A stretch of DNA of 17,966 nucleotides from JALYQB01 sp035640155 (GCA_035640155.1 DASQWR010000137.1:1-17966); one strand, 5' to 3'; shown: positions 9,600-17,760, counted from the stretch's first letter. The notes: generated by a model from the sequence alone, not told the origin. Numbers and translations: made by a program.

Positions 9600-10919
9600 T
9601 CAGCGGGAATCGCCCGGCGCGGCATCCCGCGCACAGCGGAACCCGGCGAAGATCTGCCGGCGCACCGGGTGGTCCCAGTTGCGGAACGTCGCGCGCACCG
9701 CGGCCGGGTCGGTGCCGAACGAGCCACCCCGCAGCATCCGGTAGTCCCCGCCGAGGAAGACCTCCGAGTACTCCCGGTACGGGAACGCCGCGAAACCCGG
9801 GTAGGCGGAGAATCCCGAGGAGGTCCACTCCCACACGTCGCCGATCAACTGGTGGACGCCCAGCGCTGAGGCGCCAGCGGGATAGCTGCCGACCGGAGCG
9901 GGCCGCAGGTGACGCTGCCCGAGGTTGGCGTGCGCGGGGGTGGGGTCCTCGTCGCCCCACGGGTAGCGCCGCGAGCGTCCCGTCGCGGGATCGAACCGGG
10001 CGGCCTTCTCCCACTCCACCTCCGTCGGCAGCCGCTTTCCGGCCCACCTGGCGTACGCCTCGGCCTCGTGATGACAGACGTGCAGCACCGGCTCGTCGCC
10101 GGGCACCGGCTCGGTCTGGCCGAAGCGGGTGCGCCACCAGGATCCGTCGGCGTCACGGTGCCAGAACCGGGGTGCGGTCAGCGCCGCCTCGCACCGGTGC
10201 GCCCACCCCCGCTCGCTCCACCACCGGGGGTCCTCATACCCCCCCGCAGCGAGAAACTCCAGGTAGGCCGCGTTGGTCACCGGGACGGTGTCCAACCAGT
10301 ACGCGCCGGTTCTCGCGGGGTGCGCGGGTCGCTCGTTGTCCAGCGCCCACGGCCCGGTGGAGGTGCCCATGGTGAACTCCCCCGCCGGGACGAGCACCTC
10401 CGCCGGCAGCGCAACGCCGGGCGCGGGACCCGGAGCCGGGGCGTTCAGCGCCGGCGCGCCGGCCCGCAGCTGGTGGGTGGCGAGCATGGTCTCGTCGTGC
10501 TGCTGCTCGTGTTGCACGATCATGCCGAACGCGAAGCCGCCGTCGACCAGTCGGCGCCCCTGCAGCGGCACCCGGTCCAGCACGTCCAGGACCTTGGCGC
10601 GCACCTCGCCGACGTAGGCCCGGGCCTGCGGCGGGTCGAGCAGCGGCAGGGCGGGGCGATCCGCCCGGGCGTGCCGGAAGGCGTCGTACAGGTGGTCGAT
10701 GTCCGGTCGCACCGGCTCGCGACCACCCACGTCGCGGACCAGCCAGAGCTCCTCCTGGCTGCCGACGTGCGCCAGGTCCCACACCAGCGGGGACATCAGC
10801 GGGGAGTGCTGGCGCACCAGCTCGCCGTCGTCCACGGCCTCGGTGAGGTCGACGCTGCGGGCCCGGGTGCGCTCGAGCTCGGCGGCCAGGTGGGTGCGCA
10901 GGGCAGCATCCTCGATCAC
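9600..10919 (-). CDS. egtB: Hercynine oxygenase (sulfoxide synthase) EgtB
   Basis: A non-heme iron enzyme that joins gamma-glutamylcysteine to hercynine with oxygen, forming the C-S bond of ergothioneine. 439 aa (about 430 in mycobacteria). The N-terminal DinB-like domain supplies the three-His iron site: H51 in WDLAHVGSQEE, and H136 and H140 in QHEQQHDET. R87 matches the substrate-binding Arg of the M. thermoresistibile enzyme. The C-terminal formylglycine-generating-enzyme-like domain (from about 175) has VPAGEFTMGT, LPTEVEWEKAAR and GDVWEWTSS. The FPYREYSEVF segment carries the catalytic Tyr equivalent to Y377, and RNWDHPVRRQIFAGFRCA the gamma-glutamylcysteine-binding Asp/Arg. This is the gamma-glutamylcysteine-using EgtB type, consistent with egtA and egtC beside it. 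The GTG start overlaps the egtA stop (GTGA). Confidence 0.97.
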   Translation of the reverse strand: MIEDAALRTHLAAELERTRARSVDLTEAVDDGELVRQHSPLMSPLVWDLAHVGSQEELWLVRDVGGREPVRPDIDHLYDAFRHARADRPALPLLDPPQARAYVGEVRAKVLDVLDRVPLQGRRLVDGGFAFGMIVQHEQQHDETMLATHQLRAGAPALNAPAPGPAPGVALPAEVLVPAGEFTMGTSTGPWALDNERPAHPARTGAYWLDTVPVTNAAYLEFLAAGGYEDPRWWSERGWAHRCEAALTAPRFWHRDADGSWWRTRFGQTEPVPGDEPVLHVCHHEAEAYARWAGKRLPTEVEWEKAARFDPATGRSRRYPWGDEDPTPAHANLGQRHLRPAPVGSYPAGASALGVHQLIGDVWEWTSSGFSAYPGFAAFPYREYSEVFLGGDYRMLRGGSFGTDPAAVRATFRNWDHPVRRQIFAGFRCARDAAPGDSR

Positions 10920-12193
10920 AGCTCTCCTCCAGGATCGGGGTCGGTGACGTCGTCGGCCGGGCAGCGGGCGCGGCCGACGCGGCGCTCGGTGACGTCCTCC
11001 ACCAGCCGGCGCAGCTCCACAGGGACGCCGAGGGTGGGTAACCGCCGGCACGCCAGCTCGAACACCCGGGTGGCCGCCGCAGCGAGGACGGGATCACGTA
11101 GACCGCCCCTGGCGGCCTCCGACCAGCGACCGGATGCCGGTGCGCAGGCGTCCCGGGCAGCCGCGGTGGTGGTGGAGTCGGACAGCAGCGCGACCAGCAC
11201 CGCCACCGGCACCCCCCACTGGCCTGCCGGCTGGGCGTCAAGGTAGCGGACCTCGAGGTAACCCCGCGGGCGAACCGGGGGGAACAGCGTGGTGAGGTGG
11301 TAGTCCAGGTCCGCGGTGTCGGGCCGGCCGGGAAGCGCGCCGGCCAGCCAGTCGGCGAACGTGATGCCGCACGGCACCTCCCATCGGTGACCCGCGCGGC
11401 GCTGGCAGAGCAGTGGCGTGTCCAGCGCGCGCCGGCCCCAGTCGACCGCCGGGTCACGGTCCACCGGCAGCGGGCGGGTGCGGACCGGATCGAGCGCGAA
11501 CCACGCGCACATTCGCGACGATGCCCACCCGGTGGGGTGGCCGCCCAGCCAGGGGGAGTTGGCGAACGCGCCGAGGAGCACCGGCCCGAGCTCGTGCAAC
11601 GCGGCCCAGCGGCCGTGCACGTCGGCGGTCGTGCCGGCGTCCAGGCAGACCTGGACGGCGGCGGTGGAGCACATCATCACCCGGCCCATCGGGCCGACCC
11701 GGTCGAACGCCGCTTCCATCGCGGCATAGCGCGGGACGTCGAGGATCCGGACCGGAGGGCGGTGCGGGTCGGAGGCGCGACCGGTGAGAACGAGACCGGC
11801 GCGGTGCAGCAGATCGGCGAGGGCGACGGTGTCGCCGTCCACGGCGGTGACGAGCTCGGTCAGCGAGGCGCAGGGCGGGCTGGAGATCTCAAGCTGTCCA
11901 CCGGGTTCGGCTGTGACGGGGGATCCGTGCGGGAGGAGGAGCTGCGGACTGTCAGGCAGGAGCGTGCGTGGGGCGTGCGGACCGAGGGCGTCGGCGAGGT
12001 GCCGGGGGTCCAGCTGGCGGTGCGGGTTCCCGGAGTGCTGCACCACCCACTCGAGCTCGGCACCGAGCCGGGTCGGGGGTCCGTGTTTGAAGCACACCGC
12101 AGCCACGTACGCCTCGGCTTCCGCGCGGTCACGCAGCGCGGCGACGGCTCGGGTCGGGGGACCCGCGTGCACGATCGGAACCGGCGCTGACAC
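10916..12193 (-). CDS. egtA: Glutamate-cysteine ligase EgtA
   Basis: Makes gamma-glutamylcysteine from glutamate, cysteine and ATP for the EgtB step. 425 aa, as in mycobacterial EgtA. The sequence fits the GCS2/plant-type ligase family: GAELEWVVQH near the N-terminus (Glu-rich metal/ATP site), GGQLEISSPPCAS, a central WASSRMCAWFALDP and PRGYLEVRYLDAQP near the C-terminus. I chose the GTG at 12193 because AGGAGGTG lies 9 nt upstream (12203-12210); the TTG at 12244 would only add 17 residues over that ribosome-binding site. First gene of a four-gene leftward operon; its stop overlaps the egtB start. It is divergent from acnR with 119 nt between starts, so the AcnR-like site there might influence it too. 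Confidence 0.95.
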   Translation of the reverse strand: MSAPVPIVHAGPPTRAVAALRDRAEAEAYVAAVCFKHGPPTRLGAELEWVVQHSGNPHRQLDPRHLADALGPHAPRTLLPDSPQLLLPHGSPVTAEPGGQLEISSPPCASLTELVTAVDGDTVALADLLHRAGLVLTGRASDPHRPPVRILDVPRYAAMEAAFDRVGPMGRVMMCSTAAVQVCLDAGTTADVHGRWAALHELGPVLLGAFANSPWLGGHPTGWASSRMCAWFALDPVRTRPLPVDRDPAVDWGRRALDTPLLCQRRAGHRWEVPCGITFADWLAGALPGRPDTADLDYHLTTLFPPVRPRGYLEVRYLDAQPAGQWGVPVAVLVALLSDSTTTAAARDACAPASGRWSEAARGGLRDPVLAAAATRVFELACRRLPTLGVPVELRRLVEDVTERRVGRARCPADDVTDPDPGGEL

Positions 12194-12202
12194 GGGCCGT
12201 GA

Positions 12203-12210
12203 CACCTCCT
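12203..12210 (-). promoter_or_regulatory. Shine-Dalgarno deciding the egtA start
   Basis: AGGAGGTG on the minus strand, 9 nt before the GTG at 12193, is a near-perfect anti-16S complement. It selects this GTG over the upstream TTG at 12244. Confidence 0.8.
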
Positions 12211-12276
12211 GCAGGACGGGACGAGCGTCCGCGACGCTACCCAAGGGACCCGACGGTCGCAGGACGTCACGCCAAG

Positions 12277-12292
12277 CCGTACGAATGTCCTA
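12277..12292 (-). promoter_or_regulatory. Candidate AcnR operator in the egtA-acnR divergent region
   Basis: Read on the minus strand, TAGGACATTCGTACGG matches the AcnR consensus CAGNACnnncGTACTG at 10 of 12 fixed positions. On the plus strand it reads CCGTACGAATGTCCTA, and 11 of its 16 bases equal the reverse complement of the acn site at 2586-2601. It lies just upstream of the acnR -10, consistent with autorepression. It is 84 nt upstream of the egtA start. Confidence 0.6.
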
Positions 12293-12300
12293 AGAAGTTC

Positions 12301-12306
12301 TATCCT
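12301..12306 (+). promoter_or_regulatory. acnR -10 element, leaderless transcript predicted
   Basis: TATCCT ends 6 nt before the acnR GTG (12313), so transcription would start at or next to the first codon. No Shine-Dalgarno precedes the GTG, in keeping with leaderless translation, which is common in actinobacteria. No clear -35 is seen. Confidence 0.55.
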
Positions 12307-12312
12307 GCGCGG

Positions 12313-12882
12313 GTGCCCCGGGTCAGCCAGGATCGCCTCGATGCCCGCCGCCGGCAGATCCTCGACGCCGCCCGCGGCTGCTTCGCGCGCCTCGGCTACG
12401 AGAGTGCCACGGTCCGCCGGCTGGAGGAGGCCACCGGACTCTCCCGCGGTGCGATCTTCCACCACTTCGCGGACAAGGAGTCGCTGTTCCTGGCGCTGGC
12501 CCAGGAGGACTCCCGCCGGATGGCGCAGGTGGTCGCGCAGAACGGTCTGGTGCAGGTGATGCGGGACGTTGTGGACGGCTGCGGTGCGCTCGGATCGGCG
12601 GAGTGGGTCGGGACCCGGCTCGAGGTGGCTCGTCGGCTCCGTACCGATCCCGGGTTCCGCAGTCGCTGGGCAGAGCAGGCCGCGGAGCTCAGCGCCGCCA
12701 CCCAGGATCGGCTGGCGCGCCAGCGCGACGCCGGCAAGGTCCGCGATGACGTCCCGCTCGAGGTGCTCGGTGGGTACCTCGAACTGGTCCTGGAGGGAGT
12801 GCTCACGCACCTGGCGTCCGGCTTGCCCGCCGACGACCTCGCCCCGGTGCTGGACCTCGTGGAGTCCACGGTGCGCCGCTGA
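12313..12882 (+). CDS. acnR: TetR-family aconitase repressor AcnR
   Basis: 189 aa, the same size as C. glutamicum AcnR (188), a TetR repressor of aconitase. The start V-P-R-V-S-Q-D-R-L and the helix-turn-helix RQILDAARGCFARLGYESAT ... GLSRGAIFHHFADKESLFLAL (residues 14-61) match the AcnR subfamily closely, as do LVQVMRD, the TRLEVARRLRTDP stretch, WAEQAAELSAATQDRLARQR and KVRDDVPLEVL in the effector domain. Such proteins bind an inverted repeat at acn and respond to tricarboxylate/metal ligands (known from the C. glutamicum protein). The GTG at 12313 is chosen because it gives the conserved start and lies 7 nt after a -10; the upstream ATG at 12199 adds a non-conserved, Pro/Arg-rich leader. 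Unusually, it is separated from acn by 6.6 kb. Confidence 0.92.
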   Translation: MPRVSQDRLDARRRQILDAARGCFARLGYESATVRRLEEATGLSRGAIFHHFADKESLFLALAQEDSRRMAQVVAQNGLVQVMRDVVDGCGALGSAEWVGTRLEVARRLRTDPGFRSRWAEQAAELSAATQDRLARQRDAGKVRDDVPLEVLGGYLELVLEGVLTHLASGLPADDLAPVLDLVESTVRR

Positions 12883-12911
12883 CCGGGCTCCCAGCTCGGC
12901 AGGGAGCCCGG
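12883..12911. terminator. Bidirectional stem-loop terminator between acnR and the ABC exporter
   Basis: CCGGGCTCCC (12883-12892) and GGGAGCCCGG (12902-12911) form a perfect 10-bp stem with a 9-nt loop. It begins immediately after the acnR stop and ends 3 nt before the stop of the convergent ABC gene. It is well placed to end both transcripts, although it lacks a U-tract. Confidence 0.8.
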
Positions 12912-12914
12912 CGA

Positions 12915-14780
12915 TCAGGCCGCAGCCACCTGCTCGGCGAACTGGGTGCGGTAGAGCTGGGCGTAGCGACCGTTCGCGGCGAGCAGCTCGTCGTGCGTGC
13001 CACGCTCGATCACCCGGCCGTCCTCGATGACCAGGATCTGGTCCGCGGCCCTGATGGTGGAGAGCCGGTGCGCGATGACCAACGCGGTCCGCCCGCGCAG
13101 CGCCTCGCCGAGCGCGGCCTGCACCGCAGCTTCAGACTCCGAGTCCAGGTGTGCGGTGGCCTCGTCGAGGATCACCACCCGGGGGCGGGCCAGCAGCAGC
13201 CGGGCGATGGTCAGCCGCTGGCGCTCCCCACCGGAGAGCCGGTAGCCCCGGTCCCCCACCACGGTGTCCAGCCCGTCGGGCAGCGAGCGCACCAGCTGAT
13301 CGAGGCGGGCGCCACGCAACGCGTCCCACAGCTCGTCCTCCCCCGCGTCGGGAGCCGGGTAGCTCAGGTTGGCCCGGATGCTGTCGTGGAACAGGTGCCC
13401 GTCCTGGGTGACCACGCCGACGGTCTCGCGCAGGCCGGCGAACGAGAGCTCGCGCACGTCCACGCCGTTCAACCGCACCGCGCCCGCCTCGACGTCGTAG
13501 AGCCGGGGCACCAGCGAGGCGATGGTGGACTTGCCGGCGCCGGAGGATCCGACGAGCGCGACGAGCTGGCCGGGTTCGGCCCGGAAGTCGACGCCGTGCA
13601 GCACCTCCTCCCCGCCCCGGCTGTCCAGCACCGCCACCTCCTCCAGCGAGGCCAGCGACACCTGGTCGGCCGAGGGGTAGCCGAAGCGCACCCGGTCGAA
13701 CTCCACCGCCACCGGCCCCGCGGGCACCCCGCGTGGGTCCGGCACCTCGGTGATGGTCGGGCGGACGTCGAGCACCTCGAAGACCCGTTCGAACGCGATC
13801 AGGGCGGTCATGATGTCCACCCGCGCGTTGGCCAGCGCGGTGAGGGGACTGTAGAGCCGGGTGAGCAACAGCGCGAGACTCACCACGGTGCCGGCCGCGA
13901 GCTGCCCCTGCAGGGCCAGGTACCCCCCGAGCCCGTACACCAGAGCGGTGGCCAGCGCGGAGACCAGCGTCAGCGCGGTGAGGAAGACCCGGGTAGCCAT
14001 CGCGGTGCGCACCCCGATGTCACGGACCCGGCTCGCGCGCTCACCGAACTCGCCGGCTTCCTCGTCGGGGCGCCCGAACAGCTTCACCAGCGTCGCGCCC
14101 GGGGCGGAGAACCGCTCGGTCATCTGGGTGGTCATCGCGGCGTTGTGCACCGACGCCTCGCGCCGCATCTCGGCCAGCCGGGCGCCCATGGCTCGGGCCG
14201 GCAGCAGGAACACCGGGAGCAGCAGCAGCGCCAGCGCGGTGACCTGCCAGGACAGCGTGAGCATCACGGCCAGGGTGAGCACCAGCTGGATCACGTTGGT
14301 GACCAGACCGGACAGCGTGGAGGTAAGTGCGCTCTGGGCGCCGATGACGTCGTTGTTCAACCGGCTGACCAGCGCCCCCGTCCGGGTGCGGGTGAAGAAC
14401 GCGATCGGCATCCGCTGCACGTGGGTGAACACCGCGCGGCGCAGATCCAGGATCAGCCCCTCACCGATCCGGGCCGACTGCCAGCGCGCGACAAGGCCAA
14501 CGCCGGCGTCCACGATCGCGAGCAGCGCGATGAGGACCGCGAGCCCGACCACGACGGCAGTCCCGGCGCGGTTCACGATGCCGTCGACCACCCGCCCGGC
14601 GAGCACCGGCGTGGCGACCGTCAGGATCGCGGACACCGTGCTCAGCGCGAGGAAGCTCGCCAGCTTGGACCGGTGCGCCGCGGCGAACCCGCCGATTCGC
14701 CGGAGGGTGCCCGGGGCCAGCGCGCGCGGCGCATCCCCCTGATGCATCGAGCTGCGCATCAGGCTCCGCGGGTTGTCCAT
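12915..14780 (-). CDS. ABC exporter half-transporter (fused membrane and ATPase domains)
   Basis: 621 aa with an N-terminal six-helix exporter domain (about 35-320) and a C-terminal ATPase domain (about 355-610), the MsbA/multidrug half-transporter layout; it would act as a homodimer or with a partner not seen here. Motifs: Walker A GSSGAGKS (411-418), Q-loop VVTQDGHLF, signature LSGGERQ (515-521), Walker B VVILDEATAHLDSE (535-548) and the H-loop IAHRLST. The ATG at 14780 has AAGGGG 5 nt upstream. An insertion-like segment SADQVSLASLEEVAVLDSR (370-388) sits between the first strand of the ATPase domain and the rest. The substrate cannot be deduced. It lies between acnR and the small HTH gene, which are neighbours in M. 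tuberculosis, so it is likely a later arrival. Confidence 0.95.
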   Translation of the reverse strand: MDNPRSLMRSSMHQGDAPRALAPGTLRRIGGFAAAHRSKLASFLALSTVSAILTVATPVLAGRVVDGIVNRAGTAVVVGLAVLIALLAIVDAGVGLVARWQSARIGEGLILDLRRAVFTHVQRMPIAFFTRTRTGALVSRLNNDVIGAQSALTSTLSGLVTNVIQLVLTLAVMLTLSWQVTALALLLLPVFLLPARAMGARLAEMRREASVHNAAMTTQMTERFSAPGATLVKLFGRPDEEAGEFGERASRVRDIGVRTAMATRVFLTALTLVSALATALVYGLGGYLALQGQLAAGTVVSLALLLTRLYSPLTALANARVDIMTALIAFERVFEVLDVRPTITEVPDPRGVPAGPVAVEFDRVRFGYPSADQVSLASLEEVAVLDSRGGEEVLHGVDFRAEPGQLVALVGSSGAGKSTIASLVPRLYDVEAGAVRLNGVDVRELSFAGLRETVGVVTQDGHLFHDSIRANLSYPAPDAGEDELWDALRGARLDQLVRSLPDGLDTVVGDRGYRLSGGERQRLTIARLLLARPRVVILDEATAHLDSESEAAVQAALGEALRGRTALVIAHRLSTIRAADQILVIEDGRVIERGTHDELLAANGRYAQLYRTQFAEQVAAA

Positions 14781-14853
14781 GATTGCCCCTTACCCCGTCG
14801 GAAGCCCCACCGAGAGAGTCGGGCGTCCACTGCAACGGTGTAAGCAGGCAGAT

Positions 14854-15063
14854 CTATTTCTTCTTCGCCCGGGTCGCGCCCCCACGACCGCGCAAGGTCA
14901 CCCCGGACTCCGAGAGCACCCGGTGCACGAAGCCGTAAGAGCGCCCGGTCGACTCCGCGAGGGCGCGGATGCTGGCGCCCTTCTCGTACTTCTTCTTCAG
15001 GTCCGCTGCGAGCTTGTCCCGGGCTGAACCAGTGATCCTGCTGCCCTTCTTCAGGTCGGCCAC
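14854..15063 (-). CDS. Small helix-turn-helix protein (Rv1473A-like)
   Basis: 69 aa from a GTG at 15063, preceded by AGGAAGG at 15073-15079 (9 nt spacing). The frame continues up to an ATG at 15120, but that start has no ribosome-binding site and the added residues are not family-like. ADLKKGSRITGSARDKLAADLKKKYEKG is followed by a helix-turn-helix, ASIRALAESTGRSYGFVHRVLSESGV, and a basic tail TRAKKK. This is a conserved small actinobacterial DNA-binding protein of unknown role. It stands next to the ABC-F gene just as Rv1473A stands next to Rv1473. It is on the same strand as the flanking genes, with 127 nt to the ABC-F stop upstream and 73 nt to the exporter start downstream. Confidence 0.88.
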   Translation of the reverse strand: MADLKKGSRITGSARDKLAADLKKKYEKGASIRALAESTGRSYGFVHRVLSESGVTLRGRGGATRAKKK

Positions 15064-15190
15064 CTCGACACGCCTTCCTTCCCACGCAGATCGGGCCGGT
15101 GACGGCCCCTCCCAGGACAATGATCGACCACGTTTGCGATCTACGCCAGGCGATCTTCGGATTGATCGGCGAACGGTTTGGGGCCGGCCG

Positions 15191-16816
15191 TCAGGCCAGT
15201 TGGACGAGCTCCAGGTAGTCGGCGTTCCAGTGGTCCTCGGTGCCGTCCGGCAGCATGATCACCCGCTCCGGCTCGAGCGCCTCGACCGCCCCGGAGTCGT
15301 GCGTGACCAGGACGACCGCACCGACGTAGCGGCGCAGCGCGTCGAGCACCCGCTCGCGAGAGGCGGGGTCGAGGTTGTTCGTCGGCTCGTCGAGCAGCAA
15401 CACGTTCGCGCCGGAGCACACCAACCCGGCCAGCGCGAGCCGGGTCTTCTCGCCACCGGAGAGCGTGCCGGCCGGCTGGGCGAGCTGCTCGCCGCTGAAC
15501 AGGAACGTGCCGAGCAGGGTGCGCAGCTGCTGCTCACCCGCGTCCGGGGCGGCGTGGCGGATGTTCTCCCAGACGCTCGCCGAGTGGTCGAGCGTCTCGT
15601 GCTCCTGGGCGAAGTACCCGATCCGCAGGCCGTGTCCCGGCTGGACCATCCCGCCGTCCGCCGTCTCCCGGCCGCCGAGCAGCCGCAACAGCGTGGTCTT
15701 GCCCGCACCGTTGAGACCGAGCACCACCACCCGGCTGCCCCGGTCGACGGCCAGGTCGATCCCGCTGAACACCTCCAGCGAGCCGTAGGACTTCGAGAGC
15801 CCGGCCGCGGTCAGCGGGACCCGGCCGCAGGACGCCGGTTCCGGAAACCGGATCCGGGCGACCCGGTCCGAGCGGTGCTCGGTTTCCAGGCCGGCCACGA
15901 GCTTCTCGGCGCGCCGCGCCATGTTCTGCGCCGCGACCGCCTTGGTGGCCTTGGCCCGCATCCTGTCCGCCTGGGCCATCAGCGCGGACGCCTTCTTCTC
16001 CGCGTTGGCGCGCTCCCGGCGGCGGCGCTTCTCGTCAGTGGCCCGGGTGTCGAGGTAGCGCTGCCACCCCATGTTGTAGACGTCGGCCTCGGCGCGCACC
16101 GCGTCGAGGAACCAGACCTTGTTCACCACCGCGGCGAGCAGGTCGACGTCGTGGCTGATGACGACCAGGCCCCCCTCGTGGGCCTTGAGGAACTCCCGGA
16201 GCCAGGTGACGGAGTCGGCGTCGAGGTGGTTGGTGGGCTCGTCCAGCAGCAGGGTGGTGCCTGAGCGGCCTCCGGAGGAGTCGGATGCGGCGAACAGGAT
16301 CCGGGCCAGCTCGACGCGGCGGCGCTGCCCGCCGGACAGCGTCCCCAACGGCTGGCTGAGTGCCCGCTCAGGCAACCCGAGGTTTGCGCAGATCCGGGCC
16401 GCCTCGCTCTCCGCCCCGTAACCGCCGAGCGCGGAGAACCGGTCCTCCAGGCGCCCGTACCGGCGCACGGCGGCATCCCTTTCCCGCTCGTCCACGAGCT
16501 CGGCCATCGCGCTCTGCGACTTCTCCATCTCGCGGAGCAGCTCGTCCAGCCCACGGGCGGAGAGCACCCGGTCCTTCGCCAGCACGGACAGGTCACCCTC
16601 GCGGGGATCCTGCGGCAGGTAGCCGAGCGCGTGGGCGAGGCTGACGTCACCGGCGTGCGGCGTGCTCTCGCCGGCCAGCACCCGCAACGTGGTGGTCTTG
16701 CCGGCGCCGTTGCGGCCGACCAGACCGATCCGGTCGCCGGGCTGCACGCGCAGGTTCGTTCCGGACAGCAGGATGCGGGACCCGGCACGGAGCTCGAGGT
16801 CGGTGGCGGTGATCAC
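15191..16816 (-). CDS. ABC-F family ATPase (ribosome-associated, Rv1473-like)
   Basis: 541 aa with two ATPase domains and no membrane segments, the ABC-F layout. Domain 1: Walker A GRNGAGKT (34-41), signature LSGGQRRR, Walker B LLLDEPTNHLDADS. Domain 2: Walker A GLNGAGKT (367-374), signature LSGGEKTR, Walker B LLLDEPTNNLDPAS. The Lys/Arg/Ala-rich linker (about 242-335) would reach the ribosomal P-site tRNA. ABC-F proteins rescue stalled ribosomes or protect them from antibiotics; they are not transporters. The GTG at 16816 has GGAG 9 nt upstream and gives the family start V-I-T-A-T-D-L; the longer frame lacks similarity. Size (Rv1473 is about 542 aa) and the adjacent HTH gene support orthology to Rv1473, which has been linked to macrolide tolerance. 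The 150-nt upstream region separates it from a divergent SDR gene. Confidence 0.93.
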   Translation of the reverse strand: MITATDLELRAGSRILLSGTNLRVQPGDRIGLVGRNGAGKTTTLRVLAGESTPHAGDVSLAHALGYLPQDPREGDLSVLAKDRVLSARGLDELLREMEKSQSAMAELVDERERDAAVRRYGRLEDRFSALGGYGAESEAARICANLGLPERALSQPLGTLSGGQRRRVELARILFAASDSSGGRSGTTLLLDEPTNHLDADSVTWLREFLKAHEGGLVVISHDVDLLAAVVNKVWFLDAVRAEADVYNMGWQRYLDTRATDEKRRRRERANAEKKASALMAQADRMRAKATKAVAAQNMARRAEKLVAGLETEHRSDRVARIRFPEPASCGRVPLTAAGLSKSYGSLEVFSGIDLAVDRGSRVVVLGLNGAGKTTLLRLLGGRETADGGMVQPGHGLRIGYFAQEHETLDHSASVWENIRHAAPDAGEQQLRTLLGTFLFSGEQLAQPAGTLSGGEKTRLALAGLVCSGANVLLLDEPTNNLDPASRERVLDALRRYVGAVVLVTHDSGAVEALEPERVIMLPDGTEDHWNADYLELVQLA

Positions 16817-16951
16817 TGCGAAATGCTCCAGAAGTGGTCGCGGCAGGGCGGTACACCCCGCACGGGCAGCTCGGTCCTGTCCGGGTGGGGCAAAGGAGCG
16901 GATCAGCTCGTCGCAACCACGCCACCAGTCTACCCACCGGCGCACGCCGAT

Positions 16952-16957
16952 TAGGGT
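16952..16957 (+). promoter_or_regulatory. Candidate -10 of the SDR gene, near-leaderless
   Basis: TAGGGT ends 7 nt before the SDR ATG at 16965, which predicts a transcript starting at or beside the start codon. No Shine-Dalgarno is present before the ATG. No convincing -35 is seen. Confidence 0.45.
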
Positions 16958-16964
16958 GCCCGCC

Positions 16965-17747
16965 ATGACCGACCCGGCCGGGGACCTGACCGGCCGGGCC
17001 GCCCTGGTCACCGGGGCCAGTCGTGGCATCGGTCATGCCATTGCGGCCGAGCTGCTCACCCGCGGCGCCAGCGTCACCATCACGGCCCGCAAGCACGACG
17101 AGCTCACCCTGGCCGCCGACGACCTCGCCGGGTGCGTCGACGGGAATGGCGGCCGGGTGCTCGCGCTGCCGGGCAACTCCGGTGATGCCGCGGCCCGCGC
17201 GGAGGCTGTCGCCCGTACCGTGGAGCGGTTCGGCTCGCTGGACGTGCTGGTCAACAACACCGGCATCAACCCGGTGTACGGGCCGCTGGTGGACGCCGAC
17301 CTCGACGCGGTTCGCAAGATCTTCGACGTCAACGTGGTGGCCGCGCTGGGTTTCGTGCAGGAGGCACACCGGGCGTGGATGGGTTCCCACGGGGGCGCGG
17401 TGGTCAACATCGCCTCGATCAGCGGGCTGCGCTCCACCGGTGCTATCGCCGCCTACGGCGCCTCCAAGGCTGCCCTGATCCGGCTCACCGAGGAGCTGGC
17501 CTGGGAGCTCGGACCCGGGATCCGGGTGAACGCGGTGGCGCCGGCGGTGGTGAAGACCAGGTTCGCCGCAGCGCTGTACGAGCACGGGGAGGAGGCAGTG
17601 GCCGCCGGCTACCCGATGAAGCGGCTGGGCGAGCCCGCGGACGTCGCGCGGCTGGTGGCCTTCCTGGCCTCCGATGCCGCATCGTGGATCACCGGCGAGA
17701 CCGTGCGCGTCGACGGTGGCATCCTCGCGACGGGAACCCGGGGCTGA
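16965..17747 (+). CDS. SDR-family NAD(P)-dependent oxidoreductase
   Basis: 260 aa classical short-chain dehydrogenase/reductase. The cofactor-binding motif TGASRGIG is at 16-23, NNTG at 97-100, and the catalytic tetrad is N123, S151, Y164 and K168 (YGASK). A short C-terminal MKRLGEPADVARLVAFLASDA and GETVRVDGG are typical of FabG-like SDRs. The loop after NNTG reads INPVYGPLVDADL, as in DHRS4-like and related actinobacterial SDRs. The residue after the Gly-rich turn and R42 suggest NADP(H), but this is weak. The substrate (a ketone or 3-oxoacyl group) is not known. The ATG at 16965 gives the family start. It is divergent from the ABC-F gene and convergent with the next gene. Confidence 0.9.
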   Translation: MTDPAGDLTGRAALVTGASRGIGHAIAAELLTRGASVTITARKHDELTLAADDLAGCVDGNGGRVLALPGNSGDAAARAEAVARTVERFGSLDVLVNNTGINPVYGPLVDADLDAVRKIFDVNVVAALGFVQEAHRAWMGSHGGAVVNIASISGLRSTGAIAAYGASKAALIRLTEELAWELGPGIRVNAVAPAVVKTRFAAALYEHGEEAVAAGYPMKRLGEPADVARLVAFLASDAASWITGETVRVDGGILATGTRG

Positions 17748-17760
17748 CCCGGGGCTCCGA

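Noticed and set aside
12993..14843. A 616-codon plus-strand frame opposite the ABC exporter
   Set aside because: It is the antisense of intact ABC motifs and is full of His/Gln/Arg/Gly, typical of a reverse-strand shadow.
15141..15180. Weak CGATC-n8-GATCG palindrome upstream of the HTH gene
   Set aside because: Only 5-bp arms, expected by chance in this composition, and no linked promoter could be defined.
17736..17756. Direct repeat of ACCCGGGGCT across the SDR stop codon
   Set aside because: Only 10 bp and in a GC-rich context; probably chance or simple slippage, with no partner structure.
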